49,801 nucleotides of DNA from Caldilineaceae bacterium (GTDB lineage Bacteria > Chloroflexota > Anaerolineae > Caldilineales > Caldilineaceae), in NCBI GenBank assembly GCA_018003515.1, contig JAGNDO010000034.1:1-49801 (forward strand), read 5' to 3'. Made by a program: the position numbers and the translations under genes. Below, piece after piece: positions 19,693 through 28,251 of this stretch (position 1 is the first letter of the stretch; every line of letters starts with the position of its first letter). Under the pieces are notes generated by a model. That model was not told where the DNA came from. It was given only the letters and a program-made list of their open reading frames with translations, and made no database searches.

Positions 19693-20652
19693 ATGCCAAC
19701 CCACCATCTCACCCCAACCATCTACTATCACACCTTCGCCCCCCACCCGCCGGCGTTGACCGTGCGCAGCGGGGACACGGTGATCGCCGAGACCCGGGAC
19801 GCCTACGGCCTGGACGCGGCCGGGGATCCCATGCCCGAATCCATGCGCCACCGCCAGCCGGGGACCACGTTGAAGCAGTCCAATCCCCTGGTCGGCCCGG
19901 TCTGTGTGGAGGGGGCGGAACAGGGGGATCTCCTGGCCGTGCACATCCGGGAGATCCGGCTGAACCGGGACTTTGCCCTCAGTGCCCAGAGCGCCAACTT
20001 TGGCTCCATGACCGGGGAATATATGGGCCACACCCTGCTCTACAACCCGCCCGTGCCGGATATCAAGTATCGCTGGGCCTTGGATCTGGACCGCCAGACC
20101 GGCGTTTTTGAGATGCCGAACAGCCGTCTAAAACGGGTGGAGGTGCCCTTGGCCCCCTTTATCGGCTCCATTGGAACGGCGCCTCGTTTTGGCAGAATAG
20201 AAATGACCCTCACCCCCGGCGACTTTGGCGGCAACATGGACTGCGTCGAGACTCGGGCGGGCACCACCCTCTATCTGCCCGTGTGGGCGGACGGCGCGCC
20301 CCTGCTCTTCGGCGATGTCCACGCCCGCCAGGGGGACGGGGAGGTCAACGGCACGGCCCTGGAGGTGACCGCGGTGGTGACCCTGGAACTGGAGCTGCAC
20401 AAGGCCCGCCCCGCCCAATGGCCCCGGCTGGAGGACGCCGACCACATCATGGTGGCCGCCAGCACCCGTCCCCTGATGGACTGCGTGCGCCTGGCCCAGA
20501 TGGAACTCCTGGCCTGGCTGGTGGCCGACTACGGCTTCCAGCGGGAAGAGGCCTGGCAGCTCATGGCCCAGGTCGGCACCATGCGCATCGGCAACGTGGT
20601 GGACCCGGCGTACACGGTGGTGGCCAAGTTCCCCAAGGCCTGTTTGCCGTGA
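19693..20652 (+). CDS. Acetamidase/formamidase family protein
   Basis: 319 residues, usual for the FmdA/AmdA family. Typical motifs are SGDTVIAET near the start, NPLVGPVCVEGAEQGD, GDFGGNMD and FGDVHARQGDGEV. The family releases ammonia from formamide, acetamide or related short amides and is cytoplasmic. The ATG at 19693 lies directly after the TTCAATT word run; the frame is open upstream but contains only the repeat and unrelated residues, and there is no good ribosome site. Its place in the CHAT island may be accidental. Confidence 0.85.
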   Translation: MPTHHLTPTIYYHTFAPHPPALTVRSGDTVIAETRDAYGLDAAGDPMPESMRHRQPGTTLKQSNPLVGPVCVEGAEQGDLLAVHIREIRLNRDFALSAQSANFGSMTGEYMGHTLLYNPPVPDIKYRWALDLDRQTGVFEMPNSRLKRVEVPLAPFIGSIGTAPRFGRIEMTLTPGDFGGNMDCVETRAGTTLYLPVWADGAPLLFGDVHARQGDGEVNGTALEVTAVVTLELELHKARPAQWPRLEDADHIMVAASTRPLMDCVRLAQMELLAWLVADYGFQREEAWQLMAQVGTMRIGNVVDPAYTVVAKFPKACLP

Positions 20653-20691
20653 GGTGATTTTGGGCAGTGACTCAGCCCGCTTTGATTTCTG

Positions 20692-20756
20692 CCACGAATT
20701 ACACGAATTGCACGAATAATGTCGAGTCGAATTCGTGAAATTCGTGAAATTCGTGG
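20692..20756. repeat. Word hairpin of ATTCGTG type, second locus
   Basis: GCCACGAATTACACGAATTG and CACGAAT (20692-20718) face ATTCGTGAAATTCGTGAAAT and TCGTGG (20730-20756). It shares its word with 17955-18035 but not its exact sequence. It lies 64 bases upstream of the CHAT-NB-ARC-WD40 gene. Confidence 0.75.
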
Positions 20757-20819
20757 TAAAGGTTTGGCGGTTGCAATTTTGGATTGGATGAGCGTCAGCG
20801 CACACATAGGAACCGGCAC

Positions 20820-23800
20820 ATGCCCCCTCTCAACCTCGACCTTCATTTTCATCGTTCCCCGTACGGTTATCGCGTGCGCCTGGATTCGCCTATGGGCCAG
20901 ACGTCCGCGGACTTTGATCCGCCCGTCTCGGCCCAGGAGAAAGCCCAAGGGCAGGGATCGGGTCCACAAGAGATCGGCGGGCGGATCTTCCGTGCCCTCT
21001 TCAAAGGGGGGGCGGAGACGCTGCTTCAGCGTAATTTGGACCATGCCAGGTCGCAGGAAACCACCCTGCGCATCCGTCTGCGTCTGAACGACACACCGGA
21101 ACTGGTCGCGCTGCCCTGGGAAACCCTGCACGACCCGGCCCGACAGCGCTTCCTCGCCCTCTCCACCGAGAGCACCGTTCTGCGCTATCTGGAATTGCCC
21201 GATCCGCCCCCGCCCCTGCAAGCCCCTCGGCCCCTGCGCATCCTCGGCGTGTTGGCCAGCCCCCACGGCATGGACGCCCTGAACCTGGACGGCGAATGGG
21301 ACGGTCTGGCTCAGGCCCTGGCCCCCAGCATCGAAAGGGGGGAGGTGGTGCTGGACCGGCTGGACCCACCCACCCTGGACCATCTGCGCCGTCGTCTGCG
21401 CCAGGAGCCGCCCGTGCATTTGCTGCACTTTGCCGGCCACGCCCTCTACGACGCGACCGCGCAGACGGGCATGCTCGTCTTGGCCGACGAGGCAGGCAAC
21501 CCGGCCACGGTGACCGGGACGGATCTGGCCATCATTCTGCACAACGCGGCCAGCCTGCGCCTGGTCTTCCTCAACGCCTGCGAGGGCGGGGTGAGCGGAG
21601 CGGTCAGCCCCTTCACCGGCGTGGCCGGGGCCTTGGTGCAGCAGGGGGTGCCAGGGGTGATCGCCATGCAGCAGGTGATCAGCGACCGGGGCGGCATCCG
21701 CTTTGCCCAGGAACTCTACAGCGCCCTGGCCGACGGCCTCAGCGTGGACGCGGCCATCACCCAGGGACGCATGGCCCTGCACAGCCTGGGCGACCACGAG
21801 TGGCCCATCCCCGTCTTCTTCACCCGCACCCCGGATGACCGCCTCTTTGGCCCGGACCCCAGTCTGGCCGACCGCCATTTCACCGTGCCTTTCCCCCGCA
21901 ACCACGGCTTTGTGGGCCGTGAGGAAGATCTGGCCCATCTCCACACCGCGCTGCAAGGGGCGGAGACCGTGGGCATCCGCCCGGCGGGGCTGACCGGCCA
22001 GGGGGGCATCGGCAAGACCCAGTTGGCCGTGGAGTACTGCTACCGCCATTTCCACGACCGGGACGACTACCCCGGTGGCATCTTTTGGGTCAACGCGGCG
22101 GAGGATTGGCGGCAGGGCTTCGCCGCCCTGGGCCGCCGGGTGGAGCCGGACTGCGCCGAGCGGCCCACGGAGCAGCAGATCCAGGCCGCGGCCCGCTATC
22201 TGCGCAGTCACCCCGACGCCCTGCTGGTGCTGGACAACGTGGCCGACCCGGCCCGCCTCCTGCGCCCGGTCATCCCGGAGCTGATCCCGGCGACCCTGCC
22301 CGGCCCCGTCCTTTTCACCACCCGCCGCCGGGATCTGGGCCGCTTCCAGCCCGTGGAGGTGAGCGTGCTGCCGCCGGGACCGGCCCTGGCCCTGCTCCTC
22401 AGCCACCCCAGCCGGGCGGATGTGCGCCAGCCCCACCACCCGGAACATGCCACGGCCCAGGAGATCTGCCGTATCCTGGGCGGCCTGCCCCTGGCCCTGG
22501 AGATCGCCGCCGCCCACCTGGGCAAACGCCCCACCCAACCCGTGGCCGCCTACCGGGACGCCCTGCTCAACCGGGGCGCCCTGGCCGTGGTGGACGACCG
22601 CCGAGGCGGCGTGCGGGACGAAGATCTGGGCACCCGCCACGCCGCCGCCGTAGCCGCCACCCTGGCCGAACAGTGGGAATTGGTGCAAAGCGAAGACGCC
22701 CGCCTGCTCCTGCGCATCGCCGGCCAACTGCCCGAAGCCGCCCAGATCCCCACCGCCCGCTTGGGTCTGTTGGCGAACATTTCCGATGAGGAGGACGGTT
22801 TCTTCGGTTCACCCCTGGCCTCGGCCTTGACCGAATTGGCTGACGTCTCTCTGATCGAACCTCTGACCGCAGACGCCATCCGTCTGCATCCCTCTGTACG
22901 GGAGTTCGCAGCCGGATTAACCTTGTCCAATGAAGTTACGGGTCTGCGTCAGACTTGCGCCGACAACCTCTTCAAAGCCTTCTCTGACGCCACTGTCCTG
23001 GAACGTCAGTTTGTTTGCCGAGGTATGCATGCTTTGGAGTTAGATATTAGAACTACCATCTCATTGCTCCGCGATCTCGCCTTAACAACCCTAACTGATT
23101 CCCTCACTCGCATCTTGCGTCTGTTCGAACGTACATCTCATGAAGTAAAGAATTGGACTCCTGTCCAGTCCCCAGCCTTTTTTGCCCAGCAAATATATAA
23201 TCGAACTGGTTTCTTTGGTTTGACTGTACTGCGAGGTAGTACAGCAGTGCGCCTGGCTGACCTAGGCGCAGGCTACATGGCCCTTAACTGGGCGTCTAGT
23301 CGTGCCAATCCGGCCTTAATCCGAACCTTGATGGGCCACAAGGCTACGGTGTGGTCTGTAGCTGTGACTTCCGATGGGCGACGGGCGGTGTCTGCCTCCA
23401 GTGACCGGACGGTGCGAGTATGGGATCTGGAGAGCGGTGAGAATGTAGCAACGTTGATGGGTCACGAGTCTCTTGTGACTTCCGTGGCGGTGACCCCGGA
23501 CGGAAGACGGGCGGTGTCCGCCTCGATTGCTGGGACAGTAAGAGTATGGGATCTAGGTAGCGGAAAGAGCATAGCAACTCAGATGGGACATAAGGTACCC
23601 GTGATTGCTGTGACGTTGACCCCGGATGGAAAACGGGTGGTATCGGCTTTGTCAGATGGAACAGTGCGGGTGTGGGATTTGGGTGGTGGGGAGAGCACAG
23701 CGAAAATGATAGACAAAAAAACGGCTGTGATGTCGGTGGTGGTGACGCTGGATGGACGTCGAGCGGTGTCATCTTTGTCTGATGGCACGTTACGTGTATG

Positions 23801-25109
23801 GGATCTGGACAGCGGGGCAAGCGTGGCAACGCTGGCAGGCCATGTGGGTAGGGTGCCGTCCGTGGTAGTGACCTCAGATGGACGGCGAGCTGTGTCAGCC
23901 TCGGATGACGGGACTTTGCGAGTGTGGGATTTGGAAACCGGGGAGAGTGTGGCGACATTAACGGGTCATAAGGCTACGGTGTGGTCCGTAGCGGTGACAT
24001 CGGATGGACAGCGGGCGGTATCGGCATCGTATGACCGGACACTGAGGGTGTGGGATCTTGAGAGCGGAAAGTGTGTGGCTATACTGACGGGTCACGAGGA
24101 TGGGGTGAAGTCCGTGGCAGTGACCCCGGATGGACAGCGAGCGGTATCGGCTTCATATGATTGTACAGTGCGAGTGTGGGACATTTCACTTGGGCAAATC
24201 CATTTTGGTGACAGCGAAAGCATGGCGAATCTAAAGCATCATAAGTCCTCTGTGACTGCCTTAGCGGTGACGTCGGATGGACGGCGAACTGTGTCAGCCT
24301 CAAATGATGGAATGTTGCGAGTATGGGATTTAAAAAGTGGGGAGAGTGTCGCGACCTTAACGGGTCATAAGGCTACGGTGTGGTCCGTAGCAGTGACGCC
24401 GGATGGGCATCGTGCGGTATCAGCTTCGCACGACGGAACAATACGTGTGTGGGATCTTGAGAGCGGAAAGTGTGTGACTATACACGCAGACCAGATGGGC
24501 GCGGTGTGGTCCGTAGCAGTGACCCCGGATGGACATCATGCGGTATTGGGCAGGAGTGATGGAGTGGTGCAAGTGTGGGATCTAGAGGTAGAAGGGAGAG
24601 TGATGCTGTTAACGGGCCATGAGATGAAGAGAGTTCTGTCAGTGGCGGTGACGCCAGACGGATGTAGGGCGATGTCGGCCTCGGATGATCGAACAGTGCG
24701 AGTGTGGGATTTGAGTAGTGGTGAGAATGTGGCGACGCTGTCATTCGATGAACCTGATGTGGCAGTATTGTCCGTGACTTCAGATGGGAGGCGGGCGGTG
24801 TCGGCCACAAATGATGGGATGGTACGAGTGTGGGATCCGGGTAGCGGAGAAATCGTTGCAATGCTGACCGGCCATGAATCTTCGGTCAGATCCGTGGTTG
24901 TCAGCCCAGATGGACGGCAGGCCGTGTCGGCCTCAGATGACCGGACAGTGCGAGTGTGGGATCTGGAGTTTGGTCATCAATTGGCAAAGGTCGCTTTGGA
25001 TGGTGCAATCCAAGCTGTGGCCATCGCCCCTGACGGCGTCACCATTGTGGCCGGGGATGTATTGGGAAATGTCTACTGTCTGACCTATGTACCCGCAGGG
25101 GGTGGTTGA
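20820..25109 (+). CDS. CHAT - NB-ARC - 14x WD40 protein (Apaf-1-like sensor with built-in protease)
   Basis: 1429 residues, no signal peptide. Order: N-terminal region; CHAT domain with His207 (LLHFAGHALY) and Cys254 (FLNACEGG); NB-ARC/STAND ATPase with P-loop GLTGQGGIGKT at 390-400 (Lys399), Walker B ALLVLDNV, sensor FTTRRRD and GLPLAL motif; a winged-helix/linker region to ~836; then fourteen WD40 repeats of ~42 residues to the end. In STAND proteins ligand binding to the repeats opens the ATPase and drives oligomerisation; here this would activate the caspase-like domain (inference). Fourteen repeats fit two seven-bladed propellers. The ATG at 20820 has AGGA 9-10 bases upstream; a TTG 36 bases earlier is possible. 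From about 22900 the DNA becomes visibly richer in A/T, so sensor and effector halves differ in history. Confidence 0.9.
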   Translation: MPPLNLDLHFHRSPYGYRVRLDSPMGQTSADFDPPVSAQEKAQGQGSGPQEIGGRIFRALFKGGAETLLQRNLDHARSQETTLRIRLRLNDTPELVALPWETLHDPARQRFLALSTESTVLRYLELPDPPPPLQAPRPLRILGVLASPHGMDALNLDGEWDGLAQALAPSIERGEVVLDRLDPPTLDHLRRRLRQEPPVHLLHFAGHALYDATAQTGMLVLADEAGNPATVTGTDLAIILHNAASLRLVFLNACEGGVSGAVSPFTGVAGALVQQGVPGVIAMQQVISDRGGIRFAQELYSALADGLSVDAAITQGRMALHSLGDHEWPIPVFFTRTPDDRLFGPDPSLADRHFTVPFPRNHGFVGREEDLAHLHTALQGAETVGIRPAGLTGQGGIGKTQLAVEYCYRHFHDRDDYPGGIFWVNAAEDWRQGFAALGRRVEPDCAERPTEQQIQAAARYLRSHPDALLVLDNVADPARLLRPVIPELIPATLPGPVLFTTRRRDLGRFQPVEVSVLPPGPALALLLSHPSRADVRQPHHPEHATAQEICRILGGLPLALEIAAAHLGKRPTQPVAAYRDALLNRGALAVVDDRRGGVRDEDLGTRHAAAVAATLAEQWELVQSEDARLLLRIAGQLPEAAQIPTARLGLLANISDEEDGFFGSPLASALTELADVSLIEPLTADAIRLHPSVREFAAGLTLSNEVTGLRQTCADNLFKAFSDATVLERQFVCRGMHALELDIRTTISLLRDLALTTLTDSLTRILRLFERTSHEVKNWTPVQSPAFFAQQIYNRTGFFGLTVLRGSTAVRLADLGAGYMALNWASSRANPALIRTLMGHKATVWSVAVTSDGRRAVSASSDRTVRVWDLESGENVATLMGHESLVTSVAVTPDGRRAVSASIAGTVRVWDLGSGKSIATQMGHKVPVIAVTLTPDGKRVVSALSDGTVRVWDLGGGESTAKMIDKKTAVMSVVVTLDGRRAVSSLSDGTLRVWDLDSGASVATLAGHVGRVPSVVVTSDGRRAVSASDDGTLRVWDLETGESVATLTGHKATVWSVAVTSDGQRAVSASYDRTLRVWDLESGKCVAILTGHEDGVKSVAVTPDGQRAVSASYDCTVRVWDISLGQIHFGDSESMANLKHHKSSVTALAVTSDGRRTVSASNDGMLRVWDLKSGESVATLTGHKATVWSVAVTPDGHRAVSASHDGTIRVWDLESGKCVTIHADQMGAVWSVAVTPDGHHAVLGRSDGVVQVWDLEVEGRVMLLTGHEMKRVLSVAVTPDGCRAMSASDDRTVRVWDLSSGENVATLSFDEPDVAVLSVTSDGRRAVSATNDGMVRVWDPGSGEIVAMLTGHESSVRSVVVSPDGRQAVSASDDRTVRVWDLEFGHQLAKVALDGAIQAVAIAPDGVTIVAGDVLGNVYCLTYVPAGGG
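23328..25106 (+). repeat. Array of ~126-bp WD40-coding repeats
   Basis: Fourteen units ending in (V/L)RVWDL; unit 7 has a 7-residue insertion and unit 14 lacks the WD end. The block GGCTACGGTGTGGTCCGTAG is identical in units 6 and 9 and nearly so in unit 1, so blocks were copied recently. Such an array can gain or lose units by recombination. Confidence 0.85.
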
Positions 25110-25204
25110 TAAATTGACTTGTTGGTTTTTCTCCATCGACAGCCCAATCTCCCACTCTTCCAATCTAAATCCGCCAATCAACCAACCAGAAGGGACCACA
25201 CCCC

Positions 25205-26353
25205 ATGCCCACCCCAACCCGCATCGCCCTCATCGGTACCGCATCCCGATCTGACTATTTGTATGGCCCCATCCTGGCCGGGCTGGCGGGGGAGGTGGAA
25301 CTGGTCTCCGTGTGGGGGCGTAGCGCGGCCAGCGCCCGCGGCCTGGGGGAGAGCCTGGGCGTGCCCTGGTACACGGACCTAGACCGGCTGGTGCGGGAGA
25401 CCGGGCCGCAGATCGGCATCGTCTCCGTGGCCTATGGGGCCAATGGCCAGGTGGGGCTGATGGCCGTGGAGGCCGGGCTGCATGTGCTGCTGGAGACGCC
25501 CATCGCCCACAAGCTGAGCGAGGCCGACGCCATCATCGCCGCCGCGGCTGCCCGCCAGCTCAAGATCGAGGTGGCCGAGCAGTTCCACCGCCGCCCGTTG
25601 GAGCAGATCAAGCTCAAGCTGATCCAGGCCGGGGTCTTTGGCCGCATCTACGCCAGTTTCAATGATTTTGCCGGCCACGGCTACCACGGCATCAGCGTCA
25701 TGCGCAGCTATTTGGGCTTCGACGCCGTGCCCGTCCAGGTCACCGGCAGCGTGCGGGAGTTTGAGTTGGCCCCCCACTGGTCCCGCCTGGCAGACACCCA
25801 CGGTCCCCGCACAGAGAGCCAGGAGCACGGCCTCATCGAGTTCGAGGATGGCCGCCTGGGCATCTACCATTGGACCAGCGTGGGCTACGACGGCCCCGCC
25901 CGCTGGTGGCGCAGCAGCCGCTTCCTGGGCGAAACCGGCATGGGCATCACCACCGGCCTCTATCCCGACCAGCAGGAGCAGTTGACCACCGTCACCCCCG
26001 ACGGCGAGGCCCCCCACTTCATCACCCTGGAACGGCGCTTCGAGCGCGTCGACGGCGGCGCCCTCACCGCCCTCATCGCCCACACCGGCGACCCCACCCT
26101 CCCCACCGTGCGCTGGGACAACCCCTTCCGCCCCGCCCGCCAAGGCCACGGCGTCCAATGGCACGACGACGAGATCGCCGTGGCCTCCTGCCTCATGAGC
26201 CTGGTCCACGCCGTCCGCACCGGCGGCGAGCCCACCTACGGTCCCCACCAGGCGAGGTTGGATCAAGAGATCACCCTGGCCATCCGGGAATCGTCTTTGG
26301 ATGGTGGCGCGCCGGTCAAATTGCCGTTGGATCCGGCCACACAAAGGACATGA
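25205..26353 (+). CDS. Gfo/Idh/MocA-family oxidoreductase
   Basis: 382 residues. The N-terminal Rossmann part begins RIALIGTASRSDYLYGPIL, with the glycine motif altered to GTAS rather than GxGxxG, so nucleotide binding may be atypical. A VLLETPIAHKLSEADAII stretch matches the usual EKP region, with TP in place of KP. The C-terminal beta-sheet domain follows. Members act on sugars, inositols or amine-linked compounds with NAD(P). The changed EKP lysine suggests an altered or lost catalytic role. The 95-base gap upstream (25110-25204) holds only weak GTTGATT/AATCAACC words. The downstream acetyltransferase gene starts 2 bases after the stop. Confidence 0.8.
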   Translation: MPTPTRIALIGTASRSDYLYGPILAGLAGEVELVSVWGRSAASARGLGESLGVPWYTDLDRLVRETGPQIGIVSVAYGANGQVGLMAVEAGLHVLLETPIAHKLSEADAIIAAAAARQLKIEVAEQFHRRPLEQIKLKLIQAGVFGRIYASFNDFAGHGYHGISVMRSYLGFDAVPVQVTGSVREFELAPHWSRLADTHGPRTESQEHGLIEFEDGRLGIYHWTSVGYDGPARWWRSSRFLGETGMGITTGLYPDQQEQLTTVTPDGEAPHFITLERRFERVDGGALTALIAHTGDPTLPTVRWDNPFRPARQGHGVQWHDDEIAVASCLMSLVHAVRTGGEPTYGPHQARLDQEITLAIRESSLDGGAPVKLPLDPATQRT

Positions 26354-26355
26354 AC

Positions 26356-27312
26356 ATGGATTCTTTTTTCCCACCCCACTTCACCACCCGCCCCCCCACC
26401 CTGGACGACGCGGACCTCGTCGCCGCGTTCATGAACGCCTACCAAACCGCCCAAGGCGAACCACCGGACATGACCCCGGAGGAGGTGCGCCGGGACTGGG
26501 TGGGGGCGGATCTGGCCGAGGGCGCGCTGCTGGTCTTCGACGCCGCCGGGGATCTGGCCGCCTTTGTGGACACCATCAACCGCCGCTATGTGCAGTTGAC
26601 CCTCTACATCTTCGTCCTGCCCCAGGCGGATGCGGACCAACTCTGGCGCGGACTGATCCGCTGGGGCGAGGCGTGGCTGGCTGAACGCATGCACCTGGCC
26701 CCGGCGGGGGAGCGCATCACGATCCAGCACTTTCAGGTTGCGTCCGAAGTGCGGGGGCGGGGAATCTTGGAAGAGATGGGCTACGTCAACGTGCGCACCC
26801 ATTACGTCATGGCCGCCCATTTGGGCGAACCGGTCCCTGCGCCGGCATGGCCGGATGGCCTGGGCGTGCGCAGCTTCGTCCCCGGCCAGGATGATCGTGC
26901 GCTTTTCGAGGCAGGCGAAGAGGCATTCCAGGACATCTGGAACCGCCCGCCCAGCACCTTCGAACGTTGGATGGAGCCGACCCACGAACCGAATTTTGAT
27001 CCAACCTTGTGGTTTTTGGCCATTGACGAGGAGAGCGGCGCAGTGGCGGCTGTCTGTCTGTGCGCCCTGGTGGCCGGGCGGGGAGAGGTGGATGTGGTGG
27101 GCGTGCGCCGCCCTTGGCGCAAGCGGGGACTGGGCTTGGCCCTCCTCCGCCACGCCCTGGGGGAGTTTCAGCGTCGAGGCGTCCGTGAAGCCGGATTGAA
27201 CGTAGACGGATCAAGCCTCACCGGCGCGCCCCGGCTGTACGGGCGGGCGGGGTTCACCATCACCAAAAGCGTTTTCCGCTTCGAGAAAGAAGTGCGGGCG
27301 GGAGAAAAGTAG
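26356..27312 (+). CDS. Tandem GNAT acetyltransferase
   Basis: 318 residues with two GNAT halves. The first (~1-155) is degenerate, ending in the GYVNVRTHYVM strand. The second (~160-318) is canonical, with the acetyl-CoA loop VRRPWRKRGLGLALLRHAL and a terminal LYGRAGFTITKSVFRF. The layout resembles MshD-type double GNAT proteins; the substrate is unknown. The ATG at 26356 has AAAGG 8 bases upstream; an ATG at 26350 overlaps the preceding stop. It is coupled to the oxidoreductase gene and convergent with the DUF5995 gene. Confidence 0.8.
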   Translation: MDSFFPPHFTTRPPTLDDADLVAAFMNAYQTAQGEPPDMTPEEVRRDWVGADLAEGALLVFDAAGDLAAFVDTINRRYVQLTLYIFVLPQADADQLWRGLIRWGEAWLAERMHLAPAGERITIQHFQVASEVRGRGILEEMGYVNVRTHYVMAAHLGEPVPAPAWPDGLGVRSFVPGQDDRALFEAGEEAFQDIWNRPPSTFERWMEPTHEPNFDPTLWFLAIDEESGAVAAVCLCALVAGRGEVDVVGVRRPWRKRGLGLALLRHALGEFQRRGVREAGLNVDGSSLTGAPRLYGRAGFTITKSVFRFEKEVRAGEK

Positions 27313-27325
27313 GCCAAGGGCTTCA

Positions 27326-27381
27326 ACCACAAAGAACACAAAGAGCACAAAGAAACGAAAAATCTTTGTGTTCTTTGTGGT
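27326..27381. repeat. Word hairpin of CTTTGTG type, second locus
   Basis: ACCACAAAGAACACAAAGAG and CACAAAG (27326-27352) face TCTTTGTGTTCTTTGTGGT (27363-27381). The words are those of the hairpin at 1411-1506. It lies between convergent genes and could terminate both. Confidence 0.8.
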
Positions 27382-27390
27382 CAATTTGGC

Positions 27391-28137
27391 TCAGTGCAAC
27401 CTGCCGGCGATCTCCCTTGGTTCGCCCCGCTCGAAGAGGCGGATGGCCAGGACGACGGCCCCCACGTAGCCGCCGGGGCGCAGGACTCGATCCGCCAGCC
27501 CGGCGACCGTGGCGTCGATCTGAGCGATGGCTGCGTCGCGTTCGCCGCCGGTGAGGGGAGCCAGCCGTTCGGCGTTGCGCCAGGCCGCATCCCGGGCCTG
27601 GGTCATGCTGAAGTTGACGATCACGTCGTCGCTTTGCCGGGCCAGGGCCAGGAGCCAACGCAAGGGCGGCCAGACTTGGGCCAACTCCGTCTGCACCTCG
27701 GCCACCAGCCCGGCCAGGAGCGTGTTGATGCGGTTGAAGTCCGTGCGCAGGGCGGGCAGGGCGTCCCCTGGGGCCACCGCGGCCGCGGCAATGCCCAGAT
27801 CCAGGTTGATGTGGGCATTCATCCCCACCAGCAGATGCTGCATGACGATAGGCGGCCAGCTTTCCAAAGCGTCGTAGGCCATCTTCCACGATTTTGTCGT
27901 GGGCTGATAGGCCCGATAGGTGCGGAAGGCGTCCAGATAGCGGTTGGCGAAGAGCACATCCAGCCGCTCCATGCGTGGCCCATCCTCAAAATACCCGGCG
28001 GCAATCTGCGCCTTCACCGCCACCGTCACCTTGCGGTACAGCGCGGCAAAATACCCCGCCCGGCTATTTTTCTCCCCAGCCCACACGATGATCTCGTCCA
28101 ACTCTTGAATAACTTCGTCAATCGTCGTTGCTCTCAT
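27391..28137 (-). CDS. DUF5995-family protein
   Basis: 248 residues, all helical. The core HINLDLGIAAA with GMNAHINLD and the preceding FANRYLDAF are typical of DUF5995, whose function I do not know. A His/Asp-rich helical bundle suggests a metal site. I chose the ATG of MRATTIDEV; six further codons upstream in the same frame are possible (TTG). The gene lies downstream of the acyl-CoA ligase on the same strand, across a short word hairpin. Confidence 0.7.
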   Translation of the reverse strand: MRATTIDEVIQELDEIIVWAGEKNSRAGYFAALYRKVTVAVKAQIAAGYFEDGPRMERLDVLFANRYLDAFRTYRAYQPTTKSWKMAYDALESWPPIVMQHLLVGMNAHINLDLGIAAAAVAPGDALPALRTDFNRINTLLAGLVAEVQTELAQVWPPLRWLLALARQSDDVIVNFSMTQARDAAWRNAERLAPLTGGERDAAIAQIDATVAGLADRVLRPGGYVGAVVLAIRLFERGEPREIAGRLH

Positions 28138-28161
28138 ACCGCCCAAGACCCCCAAAAAAAC

Positions 28162-28220
28162 GATTGGGAGACCCGAAGATTATCCACCCAATCTCCCAAT
28201 CTCCCAATCTCTCAATCTCC
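28162..28220. repeat. Short word hairpin of CAATCTCC type
   Basis: GATTGGGAGA at 28162-28171 can pair with any of three CTCCCAATC-type words in the run at 28188-28220. The right arm is much longer than the left. It lies between the DUF5995 and ligase genes. Confidence 0.6.
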
Positions 28221-28251
28221 ACTCAACAACCCAACAAACCAACCCCCACCC

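Noticed and set aside
20529-22727. A 732-codon open frame on the minus strand
   Set aside because: It is antisense to the CHAT and NB-ARC parts of the 20820-25109 gene and arises from high GC at third positions.
13154-25106. CRISPR-like direct repeats
   Set aside because: The TPR and WD40 arrays have repeats of constant length in frame without spacers and code for protein; no cas gene is present.
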